64,000 bases of DNA. Origin: Amycolatopsis acididurans (GTDB taxonomy: Bacteria > Actinomycetota > Actinomycetes > Mycobacteriales > Pseudonocardiaceae). Shown piece by piece: positions 1 through 8,295 of the stretch (positions are counted from its first letter, which is position 1; each line of letters begins with the position of its first letter). Under the pieces are notes generated by a model. It searched no databases, was not told where the DNA came from, and was given only the letters and a program-made list of their open reading frames with translations. Location of the stretch: assembly GCF_012328925.1 (NCBI RefSeq), contig NZ_JAAXLS010000012.1, positions 62,001-126,000 on the forward strand, in the 5' to 3' direction. Position numbers and translations under genes: made by a program.

Positions 1-28
1 CCTGCCAGCGGCGGCCCGTGTCCGGTTA

Positions 29-137
29 CCACGGCCCCACCTCACCAGCAAGGGGTCCAAAACATCTTGGCCGCAAAAAAGCACGCGCCCAAGATCTTTT
101 GGCCTGATCCCTTGCTGGTGAGCCTCCGGGGCCGTGG
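29..137. repeat. Large nested imperfect palindrome (about 109 bp)
   Basis: Three pairs of arms are nested around one centre: CCACGGCCCC (29-38) with GGGGCCGTGG (128-137); CTCACCAGCAAGGG (41-54) with CCCTTGCTGGTGAG (109-122); and CCAAAACATCTTGG (57-70) with CCAAGATCTTTTGG (89-102, one mismatch). The centre is a purine-rich loop. Shorter palindromes follow before the first gene, for example GCCCGCGGGC and GGGCATGCCC. A structure of this size just upstream of an ORF in an integrative element could be a replication or transfer origin, or the leader of a structured RNA. The symmetry is seen directly; the role is not known. Confidence 0.8.
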
Positions 138-253
138 TCGCCCTCGCCCGCGGGCAGGCCCCGGAAAAGCACGGGGCATGCCCGCCGGCCCAAGGGCCGC
201 GGACCGAAAAGAAAAAGACGCCGGTGCCGGACTGTCTGGAAAGGACACTGAGA

Positions 254-1138
254 ATGAAGTGCATTGCCCACAGCGTCGAGTACTGCCCGACCTGTAACTC
301 ACTGCCGCAGCCGTTCCAGGCCAGCTTCGAGGGCTGGAACGCCAACCCCGACAGCCTCGACGACTGGCCCAACACGGTGTCGGTCGAGGCGGTGACCGGA
401 TACGACCCGGCGGCCGAGGACGCCGCGAGCGTGGCCGGCGAGCGTGACCTCGACGAGTACGCCGACACCCACGGCGAGCGGGAACTGGTCGAGATCGACA
501 CCAACTACAAGCCCACCCGGCCGGGGCAGCACCCGGTGCGCCTCACCAGGGTTGACGCCGCGCGCCTGGCCGCCGCGATCCTGCAAGCCACCGAGGACAC
601 CTTCCACTACACGCGGTGCGGGCGGTTGCGCCCGGCCGACGCGAAGGAACTGCTGGAGGCCCTCCGTGACGTCGAGTACCAGCTGAGCGAACTGCGTGAC
701 CACGCGCTGACCGACCTGCTCATCGGCACCGGCCTCGACCGCGACCCCATGAACACCGCCGACGAGGAGAGCAAGCGCCCCGACGAACACAACCGGAGCG
801 AGCAAGCGACCGTCGAAGGCACGCCCACACCGACTGAGGCGGGCCAGGGAAGCGAGCAGCACACGCCGGTGCCCGCATGGCGCGGAACCTGGCCAGCTGA
901 AACCCGCAGCTTCGACACGCAGTTGGCCGACGCCCTGCACGAGCTGTACCCGGATGTCGTCGTTGCGTTCACCGGGGCCGACGCGTTCGGTGCCCTGGCC
1001 TACAAGGTGAACCGCCGCTGCCGCGAAACAGGTGAGACCCCGCTGCAGGTGCTGACCTCCCTCGACCCCGAGGACCGCGTGTTCGCACCCGGCGCCCTCG
1101 ACCCGGCCGCGTTTCTCGCCAGCCGCATCGATTCCTGA
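254..1138 (+). CDS. Hypothetical protein of the integrative element
   Basis: I do not recognise this 294-residue protein. It starts with a short cysteine motif (CIAHSVEYCPTC, residues 3-14) that could bind a metal. A mostly acidic middle follows, then a low-complexity hydrophilic stretch rich in Thr, Glu and Pro (about 175-225), then a helical C-terminus. The ATG at 254 was chosen because GGAAAGG lies about 10 bases upstream; the frame stays open further upstream but would then run through the palindrome region. It lies just before a 29-codon ORF, an excisionase and an integrase on the same strand, which suggests an accessory protein of an actinomycete integrative element. Coding is well supported by codon use; function is unknown. 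Confidence 0.7.
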   Translation: MKCIAHSVEYCPTCNSLPQPFQASFEGWNANPDSLDDWPNTVSVEAVTGYDPAAEDAASVAGERDLDEYADTHGERELVEIDTNYKPTRPGQHPVRLTRVDAARLAAAILQATEDTFHYTRCGRLRPADAKELLEALRDVEYQLSELRDHALTDLLIGTGLDRDPMNTADEESKRPDEHNRSEQATVEGTPTPTEAGQGSEQHTPVPAWRGTWPAETRSFDTQLADALHELYPDVVVAFTGADAFGALAYKVNRRCRETGETPLQVLTSLDPEDRVFAPGALDPAAFLASRIDS

Positions 1139-1177
1139 CCCCGCGCCGCACAAACAACGACAAGGAGGTGACACGCG

Positions 1178-1267
1178 ATGAACTGCAACCCCGCCGCAGG
1201 CGACGGCCACTACTACGTCAAGCAAGACGGCCGCTGGGTCTGCTGCAAATGCGGCAGCTCGCAATGA
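1178..1267 (+). CDS. 29-residue Cys-rich small protein
   Basis: A strong ribosome-binding site (AAGGAGGTG, 1161-1169) sits 8 bases before this ATG. The 29-codon product is polar and ends in the pattern CCKCGSSQ, with one further Cys near the N-terminus (MNCNP). Four cysteines in so short a chain suggest a zinc-knuckle-like peptide. It lies 39 bases after the preceding ORF and its stop abuts a possible GTG at 1268 that reads into the excisionase frame, so the three may be translationally coupled. The good RBS is the main evidence; similar short Cys peptides occur in actinomycete mobile elements, but I cannot name a family. Confidence 0.55.
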   Translation: MNCNPAAGDGHYYVKQDGRWVCCKCGSSQ

Positions 1268-1381
1268 GTGGCGTCTGAGATGCGGACGGGCCGGGTCGTG
1301 ACCGGCCCGTCCGACTCAGAGCCTACGTCCCGCGAAGAAACCCCAGGTCCCGACCGACTCAAGCTCTGGGAGCGAGATCCA

Positions 1382-1600
1382 ATGGAAGCCTCATCCGCCG
1401 CCGAAAACCGCCGGCGCCTGCTCACCGTTGAAGAGGCCGCCGAGGCGCTGAGCATCGGCCGCACCACCATGTACGCGCTCATCAAGGCCGGGCACATCTC
1501 GACGGTCCGCCTCGGGAAACTCCGCCGGGTACCCACCGACGCTCTCACCGCCTATGTCTCGCAACTTGCTACCCACCAGCACGCAAGCGCGACGCGCTGA
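1382..1600 (+). CDS. xis: Excisionase / MerR-type helix-turn-helix DNA-binding protein
   Basis: This protein of about 72 residues carries the compact helix-turn-helix of the excisionase family. LLTVEEAAEALSIGRTTMYA is followed by a hydrophobic strand and the basic wing VRLGKLRRVPTDAL. Proteins of this family bend attachment-site DNA and steer a tyrosine recombinase towards excision. The start at 1382 is preferred because GGGAG lies about 8 bases upstream and it gives the usual family length; a GTG at 1268 would add 38 residues with no resemblance to the family. It ends 19 bases before the integrase and the pair has the classical xis-int order of actinomycete integrative elements. Confidence 0.85.
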   Translation: MEASSAAENRRRLLTVEEAAEALSIGRTTMYALIKAGHISTVRLGKLRRVPTDALTAYVSQLATHQHASATR

Positions 1601-1619
1601 CCAGGGGAGGGGACTTTAC

Positions 1620-3110
1620 ATGGCAAGGAAGAAGCGAGCTGAGGGCACTCGTCGACCCAACGGGGCGTCAAGCATCTACGAAGGCGCTGACCGCAAGTGG
1701 CACGGTTGGGTGACGATGGGTGTCGGCGACGACGGCAGCCCTGACAGACGCCACGTCAAGCGTTCGAGCGAGGCCGACGTGATCAAGGCCGTCCGGCAGC
1801 TGGAGCAGGAGCGCGACAGCGGCAAGGTTCGTAAACCAGGGCGGGCGTGGACGGTGGAGAAATGGCTGACCTACTGGGTCGAGAACATCGCGGCGCCCAG
1901 CGTCAGACACACCACGATGGTCGGCTACAGGTCGTCGGTCTACAACCACCTCATCCCCGGAGTGGGAAAACACCGCATCGACAAGCTGCAGCCGGAGCAC
2001 CTCGAAGCGCTGTACAGGCGGATGCAGGAGACGGACTATCGGCCGGGCGAGAAGCCCTTGAGGTCCGGCACGGTCCATCTGGCGCACCGGACGGTTCGCG
2101 TCGCGCTCAACGAGGCTGTGCGACGTAGCCACCTTGTCGAAAACCCTGCTCGGATTGCGAAGCCGCCCCGGATTGAGGAAGACGAGATCGTGCCGTTCAC
2201 GCAGGAAGAGGCGTTGCGGGTGATCAACGCGGCTGCGGCGACGCGCAACGGCGCGCGTTACGTCGTGGCGCTGTCACTCGGGCTGCGCCGTGGTGAGGCC
2301 CTCGGATTGAAGTGGTCAGATCTATCAATCGAGTGGCGACACGGTTGCGTGAGGAACAGTGCGTGTCGCCGCAAGCTCGCAGCGAACGAGTGCCCAGCCC
2401 GAACCGGGAGCGGCACACTGACGATCCGACGCACGCTGCAACAACGCACCTGGCAGCACGGCTGTAGCCCCGCTGGATCTTGCGGGCATCGCCTGGGCGC
2501 CCATTGCCCGAATCGACATGGCGGGGGAGTCGTCGTCTCAGAGACGAAGTCACGGGCGGGCCGCCGGAAGGTGGGCGTGCCGCAACAGGTGGCCGAGGCG
2601 CTGGAAGCCCACCGAGCCGCGCAGCAGCGCGAGTGCGACCACGCTGCCAACCTGTGGGAGGACGGAGATTGGATCTTCACCAACCTGGTCGGCCGGCCGG
2701 TGCACCCGACCGAGGACCACCGCGCGTGGAAGGCGCTCCTGCGAACCGCCGGTGTGCGAGACGCGAGGATGCATGATGCGCGCCACACAGCAGCGACGGT
2801 GCTGCTCGTGCTAGGTGTCCCGCTGCCCGCGGTGATGGAGCTGATGGGGTGGTCTGATCCGAGCGTCGCCAAGCGCTACATGCACGTCACCGACGAGCTG
2901 GTCGCCGCGATCGCAGAGCAGGTCGGTGGGCACCTGTGGGCCGAAGCGTCCGGCGACGAAGAAGAGGGGAATGACCTGACCGACGAACAGCGGCAAGCTG
3001 TCCGTGAGGTCGCGGGCACATTGCCGAACAACCTCGCCCGGCTGCTTCTGGCGTACCTGGGCGAAGGCGGAGAGGGACCGTCTGCTGCCGCGGCCTCCAG
3101 CGTGGGCTAG
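1620..3110 (+). CDS. int: Tyrosine recombinase (site-specific integrase)
   Basis: This 496-residue integrase has an N-terminal AP2-like arm-binding part, a SAM-like core-binding domain (about 80-170) and a C-terminal catalytic domain. Catalytic residues visible are Arg223 (LGLRRGEALGL), His385 and Arg388 (HDARH), Trp411 (LMGWSDPS) and the nucleophile Tyr420 (KRYMHV). A Cys/His-rich insertion (about 245-295) separates the first Arg from the rest, as in several actinomycete plasmid-type integrases. The RBS AGGGGAGGGG lies about 8 bases before the ATG. Together with xis it should recombine the element into a tRNA 3' end; the nearest candidate is the tRNA-Ser at 4457-4543, whose 3' end faces this gene. 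Confidence 0.93.
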   Translation: MARKKRAEGTRRPNGASSIYEGADRKWHGWVTMGVGDDGSPDRRHVKRSSEADVIKAVRQLEQERDSGKVRKPGRAWTVEKWLTYWVENIAAPSVRHTTMVGYRSSVYNHLIPGVGKHRIDKLQPEHLEALYRRMQETDYRPGEKPLRSGTVHLAHRTVRVALNEAVRRSHLVENPARIAKPPRIEEDEIVPFTQEEALRVINAAAATRNGARYVVALSLGLRRGEALGLKWSDLSIEWRHGCVRNSACRRKLAANECPARTGSGTLTIRRTLQQRTWQHGCSPAGSCGHRLGAHCPNRHGGGVVVSETKSRAGRRKVGVPQQVAEALEAHRAAQQRECDHAANLWEDGDWIFTNLVGRPVHPTEDHRAWKALLRTAGVRDARMHDARHTAATVLLVLGVPLPAVMELMGWSDPSVAKRYMHVTDELVAAIAEQVGGHLWAEASGDEEEGNDLTDEQRQAVREVAGTLPNNLARLLLAYLGEGGEGPSAAAASSVG

Positions 3111-3571
3111 GCCGTAAGCCGCAACGACGTCGTGGGCGTTTGGCGCTCGACCGGCTCGGGACTGTTCACGGCGACCTCGGCGATAAAGGTCCGGAGTCGA
3201 GCGACATCGGGTTCCAGCCTGTCGACGGCATCCGACAGAAGTTCTCGGCCAGCGGGCAGTCCGTCGTTGATCCACCCGACGATGTGCGAGTGGGACGTGA
3301 GCACCTACATCAGGTCGTGGGGCATGTCGTGCATGTCAATATGTCCGTGTGCAAGCTCGCTGGATGTCTGATTCCCCCACAGCAGGCCGGGGTCGGCGAG
3401 CATCCCGTCCTTGACGGCCACCAGCGTCTGGGACAACCGATTCCAGCGTGTCGCGAGGTCGGATCCCGGTGGTGGCGCCGCGGGCAATGTGGGCACCATG
3501 CGCGCCGCGAGGGACTGTTGGGCCGACGTCACCACCCAGTTTCCGGTCACACCCAGCTCGCGCAGATCCAC
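3107..3571 (-). pseudogene. Hypothetical gene interrupted by one in-frame TAG
   Basis: On the minus strand an 88-codon frame (3571-3305) ends in a TAG (3305-3307). The same frame continues at once with GTG and another 64 codons to 3107. Read together they would give one soluble helical protein of about 154 residues with similar codon use on both sides. The C-terminal part (from HSHIVGWINDGLPAGREL) looks like ordinary protein. The simplest reading is a gene broken by a nonsense mutation. Two separate short genes, or a sequencing error, are alternatives. It lies downstream of a membrane-protein gene on the same strand and its end overlaps the integrase end by 4 bases. No family was recognised. 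Confidence 0.45.
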
Positions 3572-3663
3572 GAAGGCATGCGCGTACCTTATCTGACCGG
3601 TTCCGGGACCGCTCCCGAGTCGAGGAACCCCTGGAACGCCCGCCCGTCCTGATGAACCGCGCC

Positions 3664-4215
3664 CTATCGACGGATGCCGGTCGCGGTCCGGATCCCGGCC
3701 ACGGCGCGGTCCAGACCCACGATTTTCCCGTTGAGGCGAACCGCCCCGCTTGTGGTGTTACCTGCGTCTTTCTGCGTGTAGGTGATCTCGCAGAATTCTC
3801 GACGGCTCACGGGGATGAGGTTGACCAGCCGGATGGCACGCTGGTGATCGATGGATTGCACCGTCTCCCACGGGACTGCTCTGCGCAATTGCAGGAGAGG
3901 GAGACCGAAGAAGCCGCGCGAGTCGACGAACCCACGCTCGTAGAGGTACAACCCGTCACGGCGGATGGCGATCTCAACGATGTCGAGGACATACCACGCC
4001 AACACCACCGCCGCCACAACCGCCAGCGGCACCGACCAGCCAGAACCAGCCGTGCGGAAACTCAACACCGCGAGTACGACGATCACGATCGGCGCCAGCG
4101 CGCCGGGCCGGCGCCGAAAACCCTCGGCGTATGCGCCCAAGCCACCTGCATCCGCCGCGGCCTGCACCGGCTGCGGCACACGAACCCCGCTCATGTGCAT
4201 GATCGTAGTGACCAC
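3664..4215 (-). CDS. Small membrane protein with PH-like cytoplasmic domain
   Basis: The product (183 residues from the longest start) has two hydrophobic segments near the N-terminus (about 37-52, ALAPIVIVVLAVLSF, and about 59-80, with WYVLDIVEIAIRRDGLYLYE at its end). A beta-rich C-terminal part follows, with short strands and the pattern VPWETVQSID, as in bacterial PH-like domains of small actinobacterial membrane proteins. The start is uncertain: ATGs at 4200 and 4194 are also possible and no clear RBS distinguishes them. It lies between the integrase and the tRNA-Ser and could be element cargo. Function unknown. Confidence 0.6.
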   Translation of the reverse strand: MVTTIMHMSGVRVPQPVQAAADAGGLGAYAEGFRRRPGALAPIVIVVLAVLSFRTAGSGWSVPLAVVAAVVLAWYVLDIVEIAIRRDGLYLYERGFVDSRGFFGLPLLQLRRAVPWETVQSIDHQRAIRLVNLIPVSRREFCEITYTQKDAGNTTSGAVRLNGKIVGLDRAVAGIRTATGIRR

Positions 4216-4406
4216 TTTTGGGACCGCGCCCCGACTGGGACTACGTCCAGCACGTCGTCGACCTGCTTCCGGTCGGCGGGTCCCCGGTCTACCTACCGGA
4301 CGAGGGCTGGCTGCGGGAGGTGGCCGCAGGCGGCTTTGGTGACTTAGTCGACGTGCGGCCTCGTAAACGGGTCCGACTGCAACCCAAACTGCACCCCCAA
4401 CGACAA

Positions 4407-4439
4407 CGCCGGGCCACCCGCTCAGCGGTGTGCCCGGCG
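4407..4439 (-). terminator. Hairpin downstream of tRNA-Ser
   Basis: The inverted repeat CGCCGGGC/GCCCGGCG, with extra pairing inside (CC/GG), lies 18 bases beyond the 3' end of the tRNA-Ser gene in its direction of transcription. The following minus-strand sequence is only weakly T-rich (TTGTCGTT). It is probably the tRNA transcription terminator. Confidence 0.5.
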
Positions 4440-4456
4440 TTTCGCCTGCTCAAGAG

Positions 4457-4543
4457 CGGAGGATACGGGATTCGAACCCGTGAGGGCTGTTACACCCAAC
4501 ACGATTTCCAATCGTGCGCCTTAGGCCGCTCGGCCAATCCTCC
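4457..4543 (-). tRNA. tRNA-Ser (anticodon GGA)
   Basis: On the minus strand the sequence begins GGAGGATTGGCCGAGCGGCC and ends with the T-arm GGGTTCGAATCCC followed by ATCCTCC and discriminator G. The acceptor stem GGAGGAT/ATCCTCC pairs fully. The anticodon loop reads TTGGAAA within GATTGGAAATC, giving anticodon GGA, and there is a long variable arm (about 17 bases) typical of class II serine tRNAs. CCA is not encoded. The 3' end points to the integrase side, so this gene is a natural attachment site for the element on its left. Confidence 0.95.
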
Positions 4544-4620
4544 GTGGAAGAGGGTACAGGTCCCCGCCCGACCAGGGGTTACGGGGTCTGAACTGCGGCG
4601 ACCGGCGCCCGGGGCTTCGA

Positions 4621-5661
4621 TCAGGCGACCTCGGCCCTGGGCGTGGCGAATTCACGCGTCACGGGTGCGGTGAGGTTGTTGATCTCGCTCCAGCGGTGAC
4701 ACGCCACGAACGAGTCGTCGGGGGCTATGGTCATCGGCGGCCGTGTGGTGTGGCAGATGTCGACGACGTGCGGGCAGCGGCTCGAGAACGGGCAGCCGGC
4801 CGGGCCGCTGGCCGGCGCGGCGGCGGACGCGGTCGTGAACCCGCGGCGTTCCTCACGGCGTTTCTTCTGCGCCTCCGGATCGGGCACGGGGGCGGCCGCC
4901 ACCAGCGCCTGCGTGTACGGATGCAGCGGGCGCCGGTAGACGGTGTCGGCCGGGCCCTGTTCCATCACCCGTCCGCGATAGAGCACGACGATGCGATGCG
5001 ACAGGAAGCGCACGACGGCGAGGTCGTGCGCGATGAACAGGTAGCTGAGCGAGAACTCGTCCTGCAGGTGCCGGAACAGGTTGAGTACCTGCGCCTGCAC
5101 CGAAAGGTCCAGAGCACTGACCGGCTCGTCGCAGATAACCATCTTCGGTTCGGCGATGAGTGCCCGCGCGATGGCGATGCGCTGGCGCTGCCCGCCGGAG
5201 AAATGCGCCGGGTACCGGGCGAATGCGGAGCGGTCCAGACCGACCTTCTCGAGCATGCGGACCACACGTTCCTCTGTCTCGGGCCGGGGAAGCTTCCGGT
5301 GTACACGCAAGGTTTCGGACAGTGTCTGCCCGATGGTCCTGGCGGGATTGAGCGAGCTGTACGGGTCCTGGAAGACGACCTGGAGGTAACGTGAGAGTGC
5401 TCGTCGCTGCTTGGTGTTCGCGTGGGTTATGGCCTTGCCGCCGAACGTGATCCGGCCGGTGTCCGGCCTGGTCAAGCCCAGTACGGCCCGGCCGAGTGTG
5501 GTCTTGCCCGAGCCCGATTCGCCGACCAGGCCGACGGTTTCTCCCGCTCCGACAACAAGGTTCACGTCGTCGACCGCGCGCACTGGTGTCCCGTGCCGTT
5601 CGCTGGGGAATTCGATGGTCAGGTTCTGGATATCGAGCAGCGGATGCGTGGGCTCACTCAT
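4621..5661 (-). CDS. Oligopeptide/dipeptide ABC transporter ATP-binding protein (DppF/OppF type)
   Basis: This 346-residue ATPase has the Walker A GESGSGKT (47-54), the signature FSGGQRQR, the Walker [14 protein letters not shown], and the C-terminal oligopeptide-binding extension ([16 protein letters not shown], then a Cys-containing tail [15 protein letters not shown]) of the Dpp/Opp class. It would power import of peptides or nickel-like substrates as one of two ATPases. The ATG at 5661 (MSEPTHP) has AAGGGAG upstream; 12 further codons are open but unlikely. No permease or second ATPase is adjacent: downstream is the tRNA and upstream a divergent unrelated gene. It is therefore an orphan or has partners elsewhere. 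A dipeptide-type binding protein is encoded at 23697, but far away. Confidence 0.88.
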   Translation of the reverse strand: MSEPTHPLLDIQNLTIEFPSERHGTPVRAVDDVNLVVGAGETVGLVGESGSGKTTLGRAVLGLTRPDTGRITFGGKAITHANTKQRRALSRYLQVVFQDPYSSLNPARTIGQTLSETLRVHRKLPRPETEERVVRMLEKVGLDRSAFARYPAHFSGGQRQRIAIARALIAEPKMVICDEPVSALDLSVQAQVLNLFRHLQDEFSLSYLFIAHDLAVVRFLSHRIVVLYRGRVMEQGPADTVYRRPLHPYTQALVAAAPVPDPEAQKKRREERRGFTTASAAAPASGPAGCPFSSRCPHVVDICHTTRPPMTIAPDDSFVACHRWSEINNLTAPVTREFATPRAEVA

Positions 5662-5874
5662 GCGATCGCGACTCCCTTGTCGACGATGACCGTTCAACCT
5701 GCGCTGCTGGCGCGTGTAGGCCCAGATTCAATAATGAGAAACGCTCGTTTCGAATGGTGACATGAACACCAGGTTTCGACAACCTACCGACCCAGATCGG
5801 AATCGGTTCAAGCGGACGCGGTCCGTGGCGCCCTACCGCGCCTCGCGTGCAAGCGCTGCACTACATTGGCCTTG

Positions 5875-7962
5875 ATGACAGCATGGCCGTCGGTGATGAC
5901 CAGAGTCCGGGCCGGCTCCACCGGCGGCGCCCGCCGCCTCGACCCTGTCGCATGGTCGATCGCTGGGCTCGCGGTGGTGGCCGGGCTCGCGTTCCTCGGG
6001 GTCAACCTGGCCTACAACGGCGGCAGGCTCGTCGCTCCGCTCGACGATGTCTACATTCACCTGCAGTACGGGAGCCAGATCGGCCTCGGGCACTTCTTCC
6101 AGTACAACACCGGCGACCAGGTCTCGACCGGCGCGAGCAGCCTGCTGTACGCGCTGATCCTCGGTGCCGCCTCCGCGGTCGGCTTCACCGGCAACGGGTT
6201 GCTCGGCTTCGCGGTCGGATTCGGCATCGCGTGTTTCGCCGCGACCGCCGGGCTGACCTGCGTGCTCGGCACCCGTGTCGTGGCCCGGCCGGTGGGGATC
6301 TGGGCAGGGCTGCTCGTGGCGGTGAGCGGGCCGTTACTCTGGGGCTCGTCGAGCGGCATGGAAGTCGGCCTCGTCATGCTGCTGGTCGTCGCGATGCTCC
6401 TGACGTTCCGGTCGGTGAGCGGGCCGTTCATGGGTGTGCTGCTGGCGCTGTCTCGTCCCGAGGGACTGATTTTCGCGGCAGCGTTGACGTTCGCGGCGGT
6501 GTGGGTGCACCGGCGTCGCCCGCTTCGCGCCGTCCTGTCGCTGCTGCCGCTGGTGGCCGGTGCCGCGCAGTTGGTGTTCTACCGCATCGCGACGGGCAGC
6601 TTCTCCGCGAACGGGATCCAGGCGAAGTCCTTTTTCGACGACCGGCCGGTGTTCTACTTCAGTAGCTTCCTGGATCGGACGGCGGCGAACCTGCACGGTT
6701 TCCTCGGCACGTTCCTCGCGTTCACCGAGCAGGACTACGCGTTCCCGGGCGCACTCGTCGTGTTCCTCGTCGGCGTGCTCTTCGTGATCTTCAGCCGCCC
6801 GCCGGCGCGGCCCATGGTGATCGCCACCGGGATCGGCCTCGCCTGCGTGCTCGTGTCGGTGTCCACTTTGAACACCGCGTTGATCCACGAACTCCGCTAT
6901 ATCCAGCCGTTCATGCCGGTCTTCATCCTGTTCGCGGTCGCCGGCGTGTACGCGGCGACGCGCGTCGTCGCCCAGCCGCGAGCCCGGCGGCTCGCCCTGC
7001 ACGCCGCGCTGGCCGTCGCGCTGGCGTTCTCGCTGGTGTCCGTTCCCACCTGGGCCGCCCGCTTCGGCCGCGACGCGGCGACGATCCGGGACACGGACGT
7101 GTCCGTGGCGTTGTGGCTCAAGGAACACATCCCGGGCAACGCGGTCGTGGCGGTGAAGGACGTCGGTGCGGTGGCCTATCTGAGCGGTCATCGCGTCGTT
7201 GACGTGATCGGGCTGGCGACCAACGGCCTGGCCGAGGCGGCGAACAACGGGCCGGGCGCGGTGTACGAGGCGCTTCGCCACCTGCCGCCCGCTCAGCGTC
7301 CCACGTATTTCGCGGTCTACAACACGGTTCCCGGACCGGACATGACGACCTTGCGCGACGCGGGAGTCCTTGCCGAGCCGCCACTGCAGACCTTCACGGT
7401 GCAGGCGCCACCCGACTTGACCGGTGAGCGCATCGTGCCGTTCACCGAACTGAACGTCTACCGCGCGGATTGGAGCGTCGCCGACAAGGGCGACCAGCAG
7501 CCGGTGCCCGGTTCGGTGCGCGACTACGTCAACGTCGGCGATCTCAAGGACGAGAAGGCGCATGACTACCAGCCGCATCAGGCTCAGGACGGGACGCAGC
7601 CGTGGACCGCGGTGGCCCATCTCGACGGGGTGGTGGACAGCGGCCGGGACATCGTCGGGGGCGAGTCCTTCACCGTTCGCGGCCTGACCCCGGGCCGGCA
7701 GGCGACGCTCACGGCGCGCACTGCCGTCACGGCTCCCACCGAAGCCACGAACACGACGCCGCTCATGCAGGTGCTCGTCAACGGAGTGCCGGTCAGCACG
7801 TGGAATCGTCCTCACCGCGCAGGTGCCTGGTCGACCTACACGTTCACGATGCCCGCGTCGGCGGTCACCTCGGACACGGCCCGCATCGACGTGGTCCCGC
7901 GCACGCCGCTGCTGAACCCGTACCCGGTTTACACGTCGTTCGGCTACTGGGTGAGCCAGTGA
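5875..7962 (+). CDS. Multi-pass membrane protein, GT-C glycosyltransferase-like
   Basis: The product of about 695 residues has roughly ten hydrophobic segments in its first 400 residues and a soluble C-terminal domain of about 280 residues rich in beta strands. After the first membrane segment it carries APLDDVYIHL, an acidic loop like the catalytic Asp loop of GT-C (lipid-phosphate-sugar dependent) transferases. Later comes LRYIQPFMPV, as in actinobacterial mannosyl/arabinosyl-transferase-like proteins. This suggests transfer of a sugar from a polyprenyl donor outside the membrane, perhaps in envelope glycan assembly; the specific substrate cannot be told. Starts at TTG 5866 and ATG 5902 are also possible. 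Confidence 0.7.
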   Translation: MTAWPSVMTRVRAGSTGGARRLDPVAWSIAGLAVVAGLAFLGVNLAYNGGRLVAPLDDVYIHLQYGSQIGLGHFFQYNTGDQVSTGASSLLYALILGAASAVGFTGNGLLGFAVGFGIACFAATAGLTCVLGTRVVARPVGIWAGLLVAVSGPLLWGSSSGMEVGLVMLLVVAMLLTFRSVSGPFMGVLLALSRPEGLIFAAALTFAAVWVHRRRPLRAVLSLLPLVAGAAQLVFYRIATGSFSANGIQAKSFFDDRPVFYFSSFLDRTAANLHGFLGTFLAFTEQDYAFPGALVVFLVGVLFVIFSRPPARPMVIATGIGLACVLVSVSTLNTALIHELRYIQPFMPVFILFAVAGVYAATRVVAQPRARRLALHAALAVALAFSLVSVPTWAARFGRDAATIRDTDVSVALWLKEHIPGNAVVAVKDVGAVAYLSGHRVVDVIGLATNGLAEAANNGPGAVYEALRHLPPAQRPTYFAVYNTVPGPDMTTLRDAGVLAEPPLQTFTVQAPPDLTGERIVPFTELNVYRADWSVADKGDQQPVPGSVRDYVNVGDLKDEKAHDYQPHQAQDGTQPWTAVAHLDGVVDSGRDIVGGESFTVRGLTPGRQATLTARTAVTAPTEATNTTPLMQVLVNGVPVSTWNRPHRAGAWSTYTFTMPASAVTSDTARIDVVPRTPLLNPYPVYTSFGYWVSQ

Positions 7963-8214
7963 TCATGCCGCTTCGCGCGGCTCGTCGACCAGCGCGCGAC
8001 CGGCAGCGGTGAGCCGCACCGGCACGCGGTGCCCCACCGCACCCGGACGTGCGGGACAAATGAGGCCGGCGTGTGCGAGCGAACGTGCCGTCATCTGGTC
8101 GCAACAGGCGAGCCCATCGATGAACACGTCGGGTTCGCAGCTGCACGTGATCTCCGCGCGCCCGCTCGCGACGGCTCGCAAAATCGCCATGGCGCGTGAC
8201 GAAATGTTCTTCAT
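7963..8214 (-). CDS. Small conserved-looking actinobacterial protein, possible winged-helix
   Basis: This 83-residue protein has a Cys-rich N-terminal half (CSCEPDVFIDGLACCDQ) followed by a helix-strand pattern ending VPVRLTAAGRALVDEP, which resembles the recognition helix and wing of small winged-helix proteins. An RBS-like GGAGG lies 12 bases before the ATG. It is convergent with the preceding membrane protein; their stops abut. The layout and length match short regulatory-type proteins of actinomycetes, but I cannot assign a function. Confidence 0.6.
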   Translation of the reverse strand: MKNISSRAMAILRAVASGRAEITCSCEPDVFIDGLACCDQMTARSLAHAGLICPARPGAVGHRVPVRLTAAGRALVDEPREAA

Positions 8215-8295
8215 CGGGTGACCACCTCCGGCCAGTTCGCCGTGGCCGGGACGGGACGGTCACTAACGTGTCGACTGTCTTCTGTTGTCGTGCGT

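Noticed and set aside
299..1264. 321-codon minus-strand frame opposite the first gene
   Set aside because: Low-complexity Ala/Val/Gly translation typical of an antisense shadow in GC-rich DNA; plus-strand gene has better codon use and an RBS.
3448..4347. 299-codon plus-strand frame
   Set aside because: Opposes the two minus-strand genes; translation is Arg/His-rich and has no motif.
4218..4673. 151-codon plus-strand frame over the tRNA
   Set aside because: It reads through the tRNA-Ser (GYGIRTREG is a translated antisense tRNA). The first 45 codons look somewhat protein-like and could be a gene remnant, but there is no support for a full gene.
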